Positions 55,446 through 63,863 of a stretch of 64,000 bases of DNA are shown here, in pieces. This DNA comes from Paenibacillus sp. FSL H8-0548 (lineage in GTDB: Bacteria > Bacillota > Bacilli > Paenibacillales > Paenibacillaceae): contig NZ_CP152049.1 in NCBI RefSeq assembly GCF_038630985.1, positions 1,058,001 to 1,122,000 on the forward strand, in the 5' to 3' direction. A program made the translations under genes and the position numbers. Each line of letters starts with the position of its first letter. Position 1 is the stretch's first letter. The notes below the pieces were generated by a model. The model saw only the letters and a list, made by a program, of their open reading frames with translations. It made no database searches and was not told where the DNA came from.

Positions 55446-55680
55446 AAATTAATCAAAAGATAATCAAAAGCTCATATATATGAAATAACCGCGATTAATC
55501 AATAAATAAATGATAGAGGTTAATCTAGAGAATTTAGGGGGATTTACCTTCTTGAAAAGAAAAGGTCAACCACTGACATTGAGTTGATTTTTCTCGGGAA
55601 CTAAAGGCGAAATCTTAAGTTCTATTGAAGGTGAAGACAATTATTTACTATTTATAAATGTTTTTATTATAAACCAAGTA
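55446..55680. other. Downstream region of the cassette with coding scrap
   Basis: No intact gene. After AGGGGGAT a short frame from TTG 55552 (KRKGQPLTLS) ends in TGA; the same frame then stays open with GTKGEILSSIEGEDNYLLF. This may be a broken small gene. Confidence 0.3.
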
Positions 55681-55710
55681 AAAACCCAGTCGAAGGACTG
55701 GTTTTTTTTA
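55681..55710 (+). terminator. Intrinsic terminator used as group IIC intron target
   Basis: CCAGTC, loop GAAG and GACTGG, flanked by A4 and T8. The group II intron begins two bases after the T-run, as expected of class C introns. Confidence 0.85.
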
Positions 55711-56007
55711 TGTGCGCCCAGCATGGGCGTTATCTCTAGGGTTCAAGTCCCGAATGGTGAAGGCAGTAGTATCCATAGCTCAAGGCAAAGGTGTCCGCCG
55801 TGAGGCAGAATCTGAAGGAAGCCGGCGGCAAATCTCCGGTCTGAGGAACACGAACTTAATAGAAGGCTAGCGTACGTTGGGTGAGGTTGCATAACAAATC
55901 AAAGCCCATACTCCCGAAGGCGTACGAGAGTAAATGGAGCAGATAGATGGAGAGGAAGATAACGTTCTTACCTGGGGAGATCTGTACAATAAGCGACCGA
56001 AAGTCGT

Positions 56008-56015
56008 AAGCAAGT
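56008..56015. repeat. Target-site duplication of IS21-family element (left)
   Basis: AAGCAAGT, repeated at 58602-58609. Removing the IS and one copy restores a continuous intron sequence. Confidence 0.85.
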
Positions 56016-56139
56016 GTAATTGTCAACTGAAAAATCCCCCACATGAGTATTTAAAACTCCCCCACCTGTGAAAAATAGTACACAGTATCTGAGGGGTCTC
56101 CATGCCATAACAACAATAGATCATGAAGCGTTGTTTAAA

Positions 56140-56919
56140 TTATCCAAATTGCTGCTTGCTGAGCCATTCCTTCGTTTCTTTCATGCGATACGAATTGCCA
56201 TTCATATTGACGATGTAGGATTGATGCGTCAAACGATCAATCATCGCTGCGGTCATGACTGGATCTTGGAAGATTTCTCCCCAACGTTCAAAGGATAGGT
56301 TCGTTGTAATAATGGTAGATTTCCGACCGGCGCGAAGAGACAGGTGGGTGAATAAGAGTTCCGAGCCTTCTCTGTCGAATGAGATATAGCCCATCTCATC
56401 AGCAATAACCAAATCGTATTTCTCGAAGCGGTTCTGAAAGGCGCGCAGCGTTTGCTGTGCACGGCATTCTTTTATCTGGTTTATCAACAGGGGAACGGTT
56501 GTAAACCATACCTTGTAGCCCTCCATACAAGCCTTAATGCCAAGTCCTAAGGCCATATGGGTCTTACCGGTTCCGGGGTTTCCAGACATAATCACATTGC
56601 GTCCCTCTGTAATAAAGTCTAGGCTTTTCAATTGTTTCAGTTTCTTCTGGGCATCTTCAGGCAAATCACTAACAGACAGATCTTCCAGATACTTCTTGTG
56701 TGTAAATTTGGCTAAACGAATGCGGTTGTAACGGGATGCTTCAAGACGTGCATCACATTCTTTTTGCAGCAGGTTCGCCAAAAACTCCTCATAGCACATT
56801 TCTTTTTGGTTGGCTTCTCGGATCTGTTCCTCGGCATACTGCCGTATCATAGAAAGCTTCAATTCCGCACTGGATGCCATTACCGACTCCATCCAAGCTT
56901 TGCGGGGGGACTGACTCAT
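56140..56919 (-). CDS. istB: IS21-family helper ATPase IstB
   Basis: A 259-residue AAA+ ATPase with Walker A GNPGTGKTHMALGLG at about 113-127 and Walker B VIADEMGY at about 170-177. In IS21-type elements IstB helps the transposase IstA to pick and join target DNA. Its ATG overlaps the istA stop by four bases. Complete. Confidence 0.93.
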   Translation of the reverse strand: MSQSPRKAWMESVMASSAELKLSMIRQYAEEQIREANQKEMCYEEFLANLLQKECDARLEASRYNRIRLAKFTHKKYLEDLSVSDLPEDAQKKLKQLKSLDFITEGRNVIMSGNPGTGKTHMALGLGIKACMEGYKVWFTTVPLLINQIKECRAQQTLRAFQNRFEKYDLVIADEMGYISFDREGSELLFTHLSLRAGRKSTIITTNLSFERWGEIFQDPVMTAAMIDRLTHQSYIVNMNGNSYRMKETKEWLSKQQFG

Positions 56920-58520
56920 GCAATCGCCCCTTCCATTTGTAAGGTATGGGTGCCAAACAGATCGTCATATTGACGTAATTGTGCTTCAGCGTGCTGTAAA
57001 ATGGCTTGCGATGCCTGTGAAGACTGCAAGGTTGGAACTACCGTTTCCCGTCCTTTGGCGCATAGGGCTTTCACTTTAACCGTCGTCACGTGGCTTGGGT
57101 GTATCTTATACAACTGCTGAATGCTACGCTGCACTTCTTCTAGTTTGGCCTCGTCACGTAAATAGTGCAGCAGCTCTACAAAATCCTTTTCACGTCTGGT
57201 ATAATAAGTCTCATACATGTGTTTGATGTGGGATTGAGCCTGCGCAAGTGCCGTGCTACCGGCTAATGCGCCAGGCTTTTTCTTTAGGGTATCAAGGTAA
57301 TGGTCCAGTTCTAATCGCCATTCATGGCATCCAACGAGTCGGTTATGTTCGGCGATCTTTGTTTCCTCATAAAAGCATTGAATAAGACCGGAGTAGATCT
57401 TAACCAGGACGAGCTTGCCAACCAGATGATCGGGAACGGAGTAATGGTTTTGGTCTACAATGACCGTTGCATATTTATCTACCCGTGCATGTACAACACG
57501 TGCGGCGTCAAACAGGGGTGGTTTCACGAATAAGAAAGGTCGTTCTTCCTCTAAGCAGGCTATCGCTGACTTACCTTCCCGGCTATCTTGCGACTTATGG
57601 TTCAGTCGTTCACATACTCCGAGCAGATAGGCATTAGCTTCCTCCAAGGTTTCAAACGTATCCCGAAAAGCGAATGCTTTGCGCCGGACGACCTCAACCG
57701 TACGCTCCACATGGCCTTTTTCGTTGCCGCTATGGATGTTACAAAACCTGAATCCAAAGCCATAGTAAACAGACAGTTGCAGCAATCCATCGGTAGGTTC
57801 TTTCTCCGTGCCGACAAAGCGTTTAACGGCAACCTTCATATTGTCGTAGACGAGCGTTTGGTATACACCATTTACCTGTGCGAAGAATCTGGCGTGCGCC
57901 TCCTGAAAGCATTCGGTGGTCTGCTTGGTAAACAAATGAGCGTAGCGGTAGTTCCCATAAGCAGAGGTAAAGGCAGCCATTTGGAATACTCGGAGCGTTC
58001 CATTCACCGTAAGTTTGACCTCACCCCAATCGAATTCACATACATCGCCAGGCTCATAAGAGGCTTTAATGTAGGCTTCTTTCGTTTGTTGCTCCAGCTT
58101 TCTAATGGCACGCAAAACAGTACTGTAACTAATATTCGCACCATCTGCCGCCATCGCTTCATAGATATCCATCGGCTTTTTCTGCTGTTTACGTTGTCCC
58201 TTTCTCCGTTTCTCTTCATTTTCTTCTAGATGCGCCTGAATGATCTGCTCCATGGCTGCTGTTAACTTACGTTTCGGGCGCTTTCCAGTTGTATACGTTG
58301 GCGTTTCTACAATACTTCGAATAAGTTCAATCTGCCCATCTTCTCCGCTAATGAGTTCCTTTCTTTGATCTTCATACCGCTCAATGTATTTACGAATCGT
58401 CTTACGATCCACGCCTATCATTCGGCTAATCTCTCTCTGCGACCTTCCATCACGATAATTCATCAAGATTATGTTCTGTTTTTGAATCAAGCTGATCATC
58501 TCTCCCTGCCCCCATATCAT
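56916..58520 (-). CDS. istA: IS21-family transposase IstA
   Basis: A 534-residue DDE transposase: N-terminal HTH (RSQREISRMIGVDRKTIRKYI, about 24-45), integrase core (about 120-300; EFDWGEVKL, LVYDNMKVAVKR and the final Glu in GNEKGHVE), and a C-terminal beta domain. The frame starts at 58520; an ATG at 58499 behind GGGAGAG is another start. Complete length for the family. Confidence 0.93.
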   Translation of the reverse strand: MIWGQGEMISLIQKQNIILMNYRDGRSQREISRMIGVDRKTIRKYIERYEDQRKELISGEDGQIELIRSIVETPTYTTGKRPKRKLTAAMEQIIQAHLEENEEKRRKGQRKQQKKPMDIYEAMAADGANISYSTVLRAIRKLEQQTKEAYIKASYEPGDVCEFDWGEVKLTVNGTLRVFQMAAFTSAYGNYRYAHLFTKQTTECFQEAHARFFAQVNGVYQTLVYDNMKVAVKRFVGTEKEPTDGLLQLSVYYGFGFRFCNIHSGNEKGHVERTVEVVRRKAFAFRDTFETLEEANAYLLGVCERLNHKSQDSREGKSAIACLEEERPFLFVKPPLFDAARVVHARVDKYATVIVDQNHYSVPDHLVGKLVLVKIYSGLIQCFYEETKIAEHNRLVGCHEWRLELDHYLDTLKKKPGALAGSTALAQAQSHIKHMYETYYTRREKDFVELLHYLRDEAKLEEVQRSIQQLYKIHPSHVTTVKVKALCAKGRETVVPTLQSSQASQAILQHAEAQLRQYDDLFGTHTLQMEGAIA

Positions 58521-58601
58521 CGTTCTGACTCTATGGGTTTATCGGTTTAAGTGGGGGAGTTTTAAATGATTATGCTGGCGTACTTTTAAGTTAACAGATA
58601 C

Positions 58602-58609
58602 AAGCAAGT
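58602..58609. repeat. Target-site duplication of IS21-family element (right)
   Basis: AAGCAAGT, identical to 56008-56015. Confidence 0.85.
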
Positions 58610-58753
58610 CCGAGAGGGTTAGTTGAATGTACAGAAGTCAGCAGAAGCCATAGTAGGCAAGTTGTTGCAACAGGTTGCTGAAGGGCTGAACATGGAATAG
58701 GAAAGAGACGACTTGACCGTTCGAGGATGGGTGTTCAAAGCAGACAATCCCGG

Positions 58754-58771
58754 TTTTTTTTTTTTTTTTTT
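58754..58771 (+). repeat. 18-base T tract inside the intron
   Basis: A run of 18 T directly upstream of the maturase gene. Such runs slip in replication and in sequencing, so the exact count is doubtful. Confidence 0.8.
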
Positions 58772-58798
58772 GAAGTGACTTATCTGAGGGAAGTAGCG

Positions 58799-60210
58799 GT
58801 GAATACGCAAGGATACTCAGAAGGGCAGAGCTCATCCACGGTACAAAGAGAAGAAACGTTCACGCAGGGAGTGTATCGAAAGATGATCGAGGAAGTTCTG
58901 TCACGAGCAAATGGGTTAAGGGCTCTAGCAAGAGTTGAGGAGAATAAGGGAAGCCATGGCGTAGACGGCATGTCGGTAAAATCCTTACGCGGACACCTCG
59001 TACAAAACTGGCCGACCATTCGAGAAAGCATACGAAAGGGAACCTACCGACCAAGTCCAGTCCGACGGGTCGAAATCTCGAAACCGAACGGTGGAACAAG
59101 GTCGTTAGGCATCCCAACCGTGACAGACCGCCTCATTCAACAGGCGATCACGCAAGTATTGACCCCCGTATTTGCCCCCAGGTTCTCCGAACACAGCTAT
59201 GGATTTCGTCCGCAAAGACGAGGACATGATGCGGTAAGGAAAGCGAGAGGCTTCATGCAAGAGGGATACCGGATCGTAGTCGACATCGATCTCGAGAAAT
59301 TCTTCGATCGCGTTCATCATGACCGCCTGATGGCAAGAATAGCAGAACGAGTCAAGGATAAAGCATTGTTGAAGCTCATTCGTTCGTATTTGCAAGCAGG
59401 TGTGATGGAAAATGGACTGGTTCGAGCAACAGAAGAAGGAACACCACAAGGCGGTTCATTAAGTCCTCTATTATCCAACATAGTCTTGGACGAGTTGGAT
59501 AAAGAACTGGAGAAACGAAATCTCCGGTTCGTTCGTTACGCGGACGACAGTAATATCTACGTGAAGACGTGGAAGGCAGGTCAGCACGTCATGAACTCCG
59601 TTGTCTCGTTCATCGAACGGAAGCTGAAATTAAAAGTGAATCAAGAGAAAAGTGTGGTAGATCGACCATGGAACCGCAAGTTTCTAGGTTTTACATTCGG
59701 CATGGAGAAAGCGAAGCCGCAGATTAGAATTGCTAAACCATCTTTGCGACGAGTTAAAGCAAAGATAAAAGCGATGACATCGCGGAGCCGCTCAATTCCG
59801 ATGGAGATACGGATGAGGGAGCTGAACCAATACTTGATGGGCGGTGCGGTTATTACGCAATAGCAGAGACGAAGAGTGTGTTTCAAGAACTGGACGGATG
59901 GACGAGAAGAAGACTACGAATGTGTAAGTGGAGGCAGTGGAAATTACCGAAAACGAAGGTGAGAGAATTGATTTCTCTGGGTGTTCCGAAACACAAGGCC
60001 TACGAATGGGGGAACTCGAGGAAGAAGTACTGGCGTATCGCGCTCAGTCCAGTCCTTAGCCGAGCATTGGGGAACCAGTATTGGACAGCCAATGAGCTAC
60101 AGAGCTTGACGGAGAGATACACGATTGCGGAATATGACATGAACCGCCGTATACCGAACGGTACGTACGGTGGTGTGAGAGGACGGGGGCTAGTCGCCCC
60201 CTCCTACTAA
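58799..60210 (+). pseudogene. ltrA: Group II intron reverse transcriptase/maturase, frameshifted
   Basis: GTG 58799 behind GAGGGA starts a class C intron-encoded protein: RT0-RT7 with FSEHSYGFRPQRRGHDAV, DIDLEKFFDRVHHD, GTPQGGSLSPLLSNI and the catalytic FVRYADD. The frame reads ...NQYLMGGAVITQ and stops at 59861-59863. Inserting one T after GGC at about 59842 restores GWCGYYAIAETKSVFQELD and joins the C-terminal maturase part (59878-60210; WTRRRLRMCKWRQWK, YEWGNSRKKYWR). The polymerase active site is intact, but the maturase domain is lost. The reading frame runs through domain V, as in other class C introns. Confidence 0.85.
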
Positions 60211-60309
60211 ATTCCATTTATAAGGATAGGGAGGAAGTCGGTGTAGAGCAATTAAAATTGTACTTAGATGAAGATGAAGAACTAAGCATAGAAGAATCTC
60301 TTGATATAT

Positions 60310-60465
60310 ATGTTTGAAAATGAACTGGAAGTAGATGATGACGAAGATGAGGATAAAGATTACGAGTACGAATACCAAGATAATGATGAAACCGAGGAAA
60401 TTGACGATTCATATTTCGAGGATCCAATTAAATTGTTGAAAATCATTGAGGATAGAAATGAATGA
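60310..60465 (+). pseudogene. Acidic ORF remnant after the intron
   Basis: A 51-codon frame (MFENELEVDDDEDEDKDYEY...) extremely rich in Asp and Glu. The codons just before it, in another frame from about 60213 (REEVGVEQLKLYLDEDEELS), have the same character, so one frameshift near 60308 probably split a longer acidic protein. No ribosome site at the ATG. Family unknown. Confidence 0.4.
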
Positions 60466-60603
60466 ACACGTTGATTTTCCCCACCTAAGTTGAGGGTACA
60501 AGAGAAATTAAAACGATGAGATTGATGTGTAAGAGGTATTATGCTTAGAGGTGAAACAAGAATGATTATCTAAACATCTTTCAAACAGTGTGACGAATTG
60601 ATC

Positions 60604-60667
60604 TGGACCCTTTGTCAAGTAACTCTAAAAAGAAGACTGTTAGGCAGCCAATAATAGACGATTCCTG
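60604..60667 (-). pseudogene. IS3-family OrfB, C-terminal end piece and IS end
   Basis: On the minus strand the piece just left of the IS1182 element reads QNRNRLLLAA and a stop at 60642-60640, the usual end of an IS150-type OrfB. The IS end motif TGGACCCTTTGTC starts at 60604. It continues the frame broken at 63491. Confidence 0.6.
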
Positions 60668-60790
60668 TTCTGAGGAAGGCGCTGAAAAAGTCCAAAACTC
60701 ATAAACAGGATACCATTCCCGGAAATTCTAGCGGAAGGGTGTCCTGTTTTCTTGTATAATAGAGGTAATCATAATTAGGTGGTGACCCGG

Positions 60791-62020
60791 ATGATTTCAA
60801 ACCAACAAACCTTAAATCTCAGTCCATATATAGGAATATATTACATTGTCGCACCTAAAGATAATATGCTACGTCAGATTAATGACCTTGTAGGCTTCTC
60901 GTTCGTCCATGAAGAACTAGAAGATAAATATTGCCTCGATAACGGTCGTAACGCAGTGCCTCCCATTCGGATACTTAAGTATTTGTTGTTGAAATCGATC
61001 TTCGATCTGTCGGATGTGGATATCGTAGAACGTTCTAAATATGACATGTTTCTCAAATATTTCTTAGATATGGCGCCAGAAGATGGGGTCATCAATCCCA
61101 GTTCACTAACCAAGTTTCGTAAGCTTCGCTTGAAAGATGTCAACCTACTCGACATGCTGATTCAAAAGACCGTCGCAATCGCATTGAAAAAAGAAATCAT
61201 AAAAAGCAGCGCGATTATTGTAGATACCACACATTCAAAAGCGCGCTACAATCAAAAATCCTCCAAAGAGATTTTAATGGAGAAGTCTAAGCTGCAATGA
61301 AAAGCCGTTTATCAAATGGATGAAAAGATGAAAGATAAATTCCCTTCGAAAACAACAACAAACAAATTGGAAGACGAACTGGACTATTGCCGAACAGTCA
61401 TTCAGGCTGTGGAAAAGGAAAAAAAGATTCGCGAATACCCATAAGCAAAAGAAAAGCTGAACTATTTAAAAGAAATCGTAGAAGATCACGAAGAGCATCT
61501 TCAATTCGCAAATGATCCGGATGCAGGTGTGGGTCACAAAACAGCTGACTCATCTTTCATTGGATATAAAACACATCTTGCGACGAATGAAGAACGAATC
61601 ATTACAGCAGCGGTGATCACAACGGGTGAAAAGAAAGATGGAAAACAACTTCAAACATTGATTGAAAAAAGCCGTAATACGGGTATGAAGATTGATACCG
61701 TCATTGGGGACACAGCCTATTCTGAGAAAGATAATATCAGAGATGGATGTCATAAAGAAGGAGCGAAAAGTAAAACCTAGTTTATAACCATCAAATCGAC
61801 AGAACATAAAGAACAAGAAGCGTTTCAGAACAGTGATGAATTCAAAGAGAAATCGAAAGAGCGATATAAAATCGAGGCGGAAAATAGTGAGCTCAAGCAT
61901 AGACACGGATATGATGTGGCATCATCCTCGGGTCTAATTGGTATGCAATTACAAGGTGTCATGGCGATATTTTCTGTTAATCTCAAACTAATCATTACCC
62001 TCATGAAAGAATCAAAGTAA
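60791..62020 (+). pseudogene. IS1182-family transposase with three internal stops
   Basis: One frame of about 410 codons runs from ATG 60791 (MISNQQTLNLSPY) behind AGGTGGTG to TAA 62018. It shows the family N-terminus (PPIRILKYLLLKSIFDLSD), VDTTHSKARYN and the DDE part (GYKTHLATNEERIITAA, IGDTAYSEKDNI). Stops lie in frame at 61298 (TGA), 61442 (TAA) and 61778 (TAG), without any frameshift. All three can be explained by C-to-T changes in CGA, CAA and CAG. Confidence 0.82.
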
Positions 62021-62025
62021 AAGAA
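62018..62025. repeat. Target-site duplication of IS256-family element (left)
   Basis: TAAAAGAA, repeated at 63381-63388. Its first three bases are the stop codon of the IS1182 transposase. Confidence 0.8.
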
Positions 62026-63380
62026 GGCTGAGTCCATATAATTGTGTAAAATGGTGATCTTCATAAAAAGTAAGCCATAAAGTAAATACTCATCTAGAAG
62101 AAGTTAACCAGACCATTCCAGAGGCGAGTATTTAAACATGGCTCAATATCAGGTTACACTAGATCACCAATGATTAAACCAGCTGTTTATCGGAGAATCT
62201 CGAGATGCGAGCGTAGCTGCCCTGCTCGAGACCATCTTGAATCAAGTCTTGAAAGCCCAAGCGACAGAGCAATTAGCCGCTTCCGAGTATGAACGTACAC
62301 CTGAACGGCAAGGCCAACGGAATGGAAGCTACTCTCGAAGCCTTACGACACGGGTGGGCAGTATTACCTTGCAGATCCCGCGGTTTAGAGACGACACGTT
62401 TTCGACGGAGCTATTTAAACGTTACCAGCGTAGTGAGCAAGCCCTTATGGTCACGTTGATGGAGCTTGTGGTTCAGGGCGTCTCCACTCGCAAAGTCGCT
62501 CGTGTTACGGAAGAACTCTGTGGACGAGCGTTTTCAAAATCCACCGTCAGTGATTTATGCAAGCAACTTGATCCCATCGTTCAGGCATGGAATAACCGCT
62601 CGCTGAAGGAAATGGTTTATCCGTTTGTTACCGTAGATGCAATGTATGTGAAAGTACGGGAAGACGGCCGAATCCGATCACGAGGCGTCTTTATTGGCTA
62701 TGGTGTGAATAGCGACGGTAATCGAGAAATTCTCGGTCTTGCGATCGGTGATATCGAGTCTGAAGCCAGCTGGGGCGCTTTCTTTAGCCGCTTAAAGGAG
62801 CGCGGATTGCATGGCGTCGATTGCATCACGAGTGATACGAATGGCGGCTTGGTGAAGGCGATTCGTCAACATTTTCAAGGGGTCACCTGGCAACGATGCC
62901 AGGCCCATTTTATGCGAAACATCATGGATGCTGCCCCAAAAACACTACAAACCAGCATTAAAGGGATGGTCCGTTCGATCTTTGAAGCAACCGATGCAGA
63001 AGTTGCACGAAAATGTTTGAAGGAAACGTTAGCCGCTTTTCAAGAGAAAGCGCCAAAGGCGATGGATACGCTCGAGAACGGCTTTGACGATGCAACGGCC
63101 ATGCTGATCTATCCCGAGGAGTACCGCGTCCGACTGCGGACTTCAAACGGCATTGAACGTGTGAACGGTGAAATTCGTCGACGTGAACGCGTGATTCGCA
63201 TCTTTCCAAATCGAGAAGCCGTGGTACGCATGATTGGGGCTGTGCTCATGGAAATTGAAGAACACTGGGAAACCAGCCGCAAATTCATGGACATGACTGC
63301 CTACCATGAATGGCGAAAAAAACGTTGATATCCATTCCGCTAAGCTAGATGAGATTTTACACACAAATATGGACTTGACC
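62026..63380 (+). mobile_element. IS256-family insertion sequence
   Basis: A 1355-bp element with terminal inverted repeats: left GGCTGAGTCCATATAATTG and right (complement) GGTCAAGTCCATATTTGTG, both followed by TGTAAAAT. It is flanked by an 8-bp duplication TAAAAGAA. It carries one transposase gene with a nonsense codon. Confidence 0.85.
62138..63328 (+). pseudogene. IS256-family transposase with early stop codon
   Basis: The frame starts at ATG 62138 (MAQYQVTLDHQ), meets TGA at 62171, then continues to 63328 with the whole mutator-type transposase: RQGQRNGSYSRSLTTRVG, the DDE residues in FVTVDAMYVKV, ITSDTNGGL and NGIERVNGEIRRRERVI, and the WQRCQAHFMRNI block. A shorter product from an internal TTG at 62237 is possible but would lack the first 33 residues. 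Otherwise intact. Confidence 0.82.
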
Positions 63381-63388
63381 TAAAAGAA
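63381..63388. repeat. Target-site duplication of IS256-family element (right)
   Basis: TAAAAGAA, identical to 62018-62025. Confidence 0.8.
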
Positions 63389-63393
63389 CATAG

Positions 63394-63440
63394 AAAAGGC
63401 GACATTCCGTTCTAATTTGAACGAAATGTCGCCTTTTTGA
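63394..63440. terminator. Terminator hairpin at right end of IS1182-family element
   Basis: AAAAGGCGACATTCCGTTC and GAACGAAATGTCGCCTTTTT form a long stem with one mismatch around TAATTT. A-rich and T-rich sides make it bidirectional. Confidence 0.8.
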
Positions 63441-63490
63441 TTTGAAACATGTCTTTAACTAATTAATAACGCTAGTTCTTCAGTGCCCTC

Positions 63491-63780
63491 GTTCTGAGCA
63501 GGGTCATCTTCTTTAATCCCCATTGATATCTGCGATTATTGTAATTATGAATATAACGATCTATTTCACGTTGCAACACTTTGAGAGATGTGTAGCTGTG
63601 ATTGTCTACATGGTCTTTCATGTGGCCGGAAAACGATTCCTGAGGAGCATTATCCCAACAGTTTCCATGCCTAGACATGGAATAACCTAAACCCTGCTGT
63701 TTCAACAGTTTTTGGACGTGGGGCTTATGTAATGACATCCTATATCGAAGTGAATGAATCATTATGTTGACATTTACAAT
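63491..63780 (-). pseudogene. IS3-family (IS150-type) OrfB fragment
   Basis: The minus strand carries the end of an integrase-type OrfB: QGLGYSMSRHGNCWDNAP, SFSGHMKDHV, REIDRYIHNYNNRRYQWGLK. The Asp-box before it (HSDxGxHY) is recognisable only after two small frameshifts near 63720-63750, and everything N-terminal is gone. After KKMT the frame is cut by the IS1182-family element; the last codons lie at 60667-60640. Confidence 0.72.
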
Positions 63781-63836
63781 CAGAACCGTGAACCAGTCAA
63801 GGTCTTCAAGCATTCTATTAGCCTTGACAAGCAGCC

Positions 63837-63863
63837 CCCAGCACCTGCATGAGGTGCTGGGGA
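63837..63863. repeat. Perfect palindromic hairpin
   Basis: CCCCAGCACCT and AGGTGCTGGGG form an 11-bp stem around a 5-base centre. It sits in decayed mobile DNA and may be a terminator or the structured end of another element. Confidence 0.6.

Larger units (their letters stand above)
56016..58601 (-). mobile_element. IS21-family insertion sequence, complete
   Basis: The element is 2586 bp with istA and istB on the minus strand. Imperfect terminal inverted repeats are GTAATTGTCAACTGAAAA (left) and GTATCTGTTAACTTAAAA (complement of right end), and both ends carry an inner TTTAAAACTCCCCCAC copy. It is flanked by an 8-bp duplication. Both ORFs are intact, so it may be active. Confidence 0.88.
55712..60207 (+). 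mobile_element. Group IIC intron, interrupted by an IS21-family element
   Basis: The 5' end is GTGCGCCCAGCATGGG, and domain I carries the typical class C blocks (AAGGCAGTAGTA, GGAATCTGAAGGAAGC-like and GAGGAACACGAACTT). Domain IV holds the reverse transcriptase gene. Domain V lies at about 60141-60176 (GAACCGCCGTATACCGAAC...GGTACGTACGGTGG) and domain VI is the GGGGGC-TAGT-GCCCCC stem at about 60184-60202, ending near CTCCTAC. The RNA is split by an IS at 56016-58601 in domain II-IV and its maturase is frameshifted, so this copy should not splice or move on its own. The 3' boundary is good to a few bases. Confidence 0.85.
60675..63490 (+). mobile_element. IS1182-family element, interrupted by an IS256-family element
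   Basis: The ends GAAGGCGCTGAAAAAG (60675-60690) and the complement of 63475-63490 (GAGGGCACTGAAGAAC) agree at 12 of 16 positions. The 8-bp direct repeat GTTCTGAG flanks them (60667-60674 and 63491-63498). A terminator hairpin (GGCGACATT...) lies near the right end. Without the IS256 insertion the element would be about 1.45 kb. Its transposase is dead. Confidence 0.65.

Noticed and set aside
57588-58229. 213-codon plus-strand frame inside istA
   Set aside because: Shadow of the IstA frame; no family features.
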